A DNA stretch of 64,000 nt from Polynucleobacter sp. AP-Ainpum-60-G11 (GTDB lineage: Bacteria; Pseudomonadota; Gammaproteobacteria; Burkholderiales; Burkholderiaceae): NCBI RefSeq assembly GCF_018688375.1, contig NZ_CP061318.1, positions 1,612,001-1,676,000 on the forward strand. The letters run 5' to 3'. Made by a program: the position numbers and the translations under genes. Below are positions 63,794 through 64,000 of the stretch, piece after piece (positions within the stretch are counted from its first letter, which is position 1; the number at the start of each line of letters is the position of its first letter). Below the pieces are notes generated by a model. It was not told the DNA's origin. It worked only from the letters and a program-made list of their open reading frames with translations, and did not search any database.

Positions 63794-64000
63794 TATTACT
63801 CCCGAAACGGTATCTTTTTTAGCAAGCGATGAGGATTAGTAAAACCAGCTTTACCTTAATCACCTATTTACTATATGGACAACCTAAAGGAGTTCATTTA
63901 AATAAATGGGAGCGGTTTGGGCCGACTCCATAAGTCTATCATGCTGCAATGCGGCAACATAGCGTATTTACTCCGTAATTGCCCTAGTCAGGACGCCCGG
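63794..64000. other. Region upstream of sucC, no supported gene
   Basis: 207 bp. On the minus strand a frame from the right edge ends at a stop at 63968-63970 after PGVLTRAITE; this could be the tail of a gene outside the window, but ten residues are too few to name it. TTGCCG followed by TTATGG-like DNA around 63930-63960 (minus) could hold the sucCD promoter; weak. Confidence 0.35.

Noticed and set aside
63905..63961. Short open frame MGAVWADSISL on the plus strand
   Set aside because: Only 18 codons, no family resemblance and no good ribosome site.

Overview
The window looks like chromosome from a betaproteobacterium of the Burkholderiaceae, most likely Polynucleobacter or a close relative. 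This is inferred from the gene set (glnE, glcDEF, split pntA, CIRCE-controlled groESL, a pgk-pyk-fba-purCEK-tsaC run, ilvE / zinc-finger protein / waaF), compact operons and moderate base composition; no species call was possible without a search. Most of the window is ordinary housekeeping DNA. I saw no rRNA, tRNA, CRISPR array or insertion sequence.

Layout. 1-3049: tail of recN facing glnE. 3128-10794: yhdP, a nitrilase-family amidase, tldD and a DAHP synthase, co-directional. 10842-16969: a PduO-type cobalamin adenosyltransferase diverging from glcDEF-yggS-proC. 16966-19952: ubiA and recG on the minus strand. 19983-25485: queA-tgt-yajC-secDF. 25513-28271: waaA and purB (minus). 28366-33188: a glutathione S-transferase, mnmA (minus) and pntA-pntAb-pntB. 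33345-35314: groES-groEL (minus) behind an overlapping heat-shock type promoter and CIRCE operator. 35633-39520: a signalling locus made of a degenerate EAL-domain gene broken by an in-frame TAG, a NarL-type response regulator and a BvgS-like hybrid kinase. 39569-41140: dacB. 41086-48628: minus-strand run pgk, pyk, fba, purC, purE, purK, tsaC. 48840-52164: ilvE, a zinc-finger protein, waaF and two small conserved genes. 52161-53879: a BepA-like M48 protease, divergent from moaC (53903-54379).

The accessory part is 54248-60230. The last 125 bp of moaC occur again at 60106-60230 with a single mismatch, and about 103 bp of it occur a third time, more diverged, at 57512-57614. A tyrosine integrase starts just after the first copy. 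I read this as two small integrative elements in tandem at the 3' end of moaC (attL - element A - internal att - element B - attR). Element A (about 3.1 kb) carries the integrase, a 162-residue protein with HUH and YxxK motifs like rolling-circle initiators, and two convergent lipoprotein genes. Element B (about 2.5 kb) has no integrase; it carries a cysteine-rich HGG..GP protein whose reading frame begins inside the moaC copy, and a TPR / glycosyltransferase-like protein. Each junction also has a pair of TTGC-type heptamers spaced 11 bp apart. The probable native moaC terminator now lies beyond attR.

60307-63793 returns to core genes, all minus strand: a type IV pilin, a TerC-family membrane protein and sucD-sucC. 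The last 207 bp hold no gene I can support.
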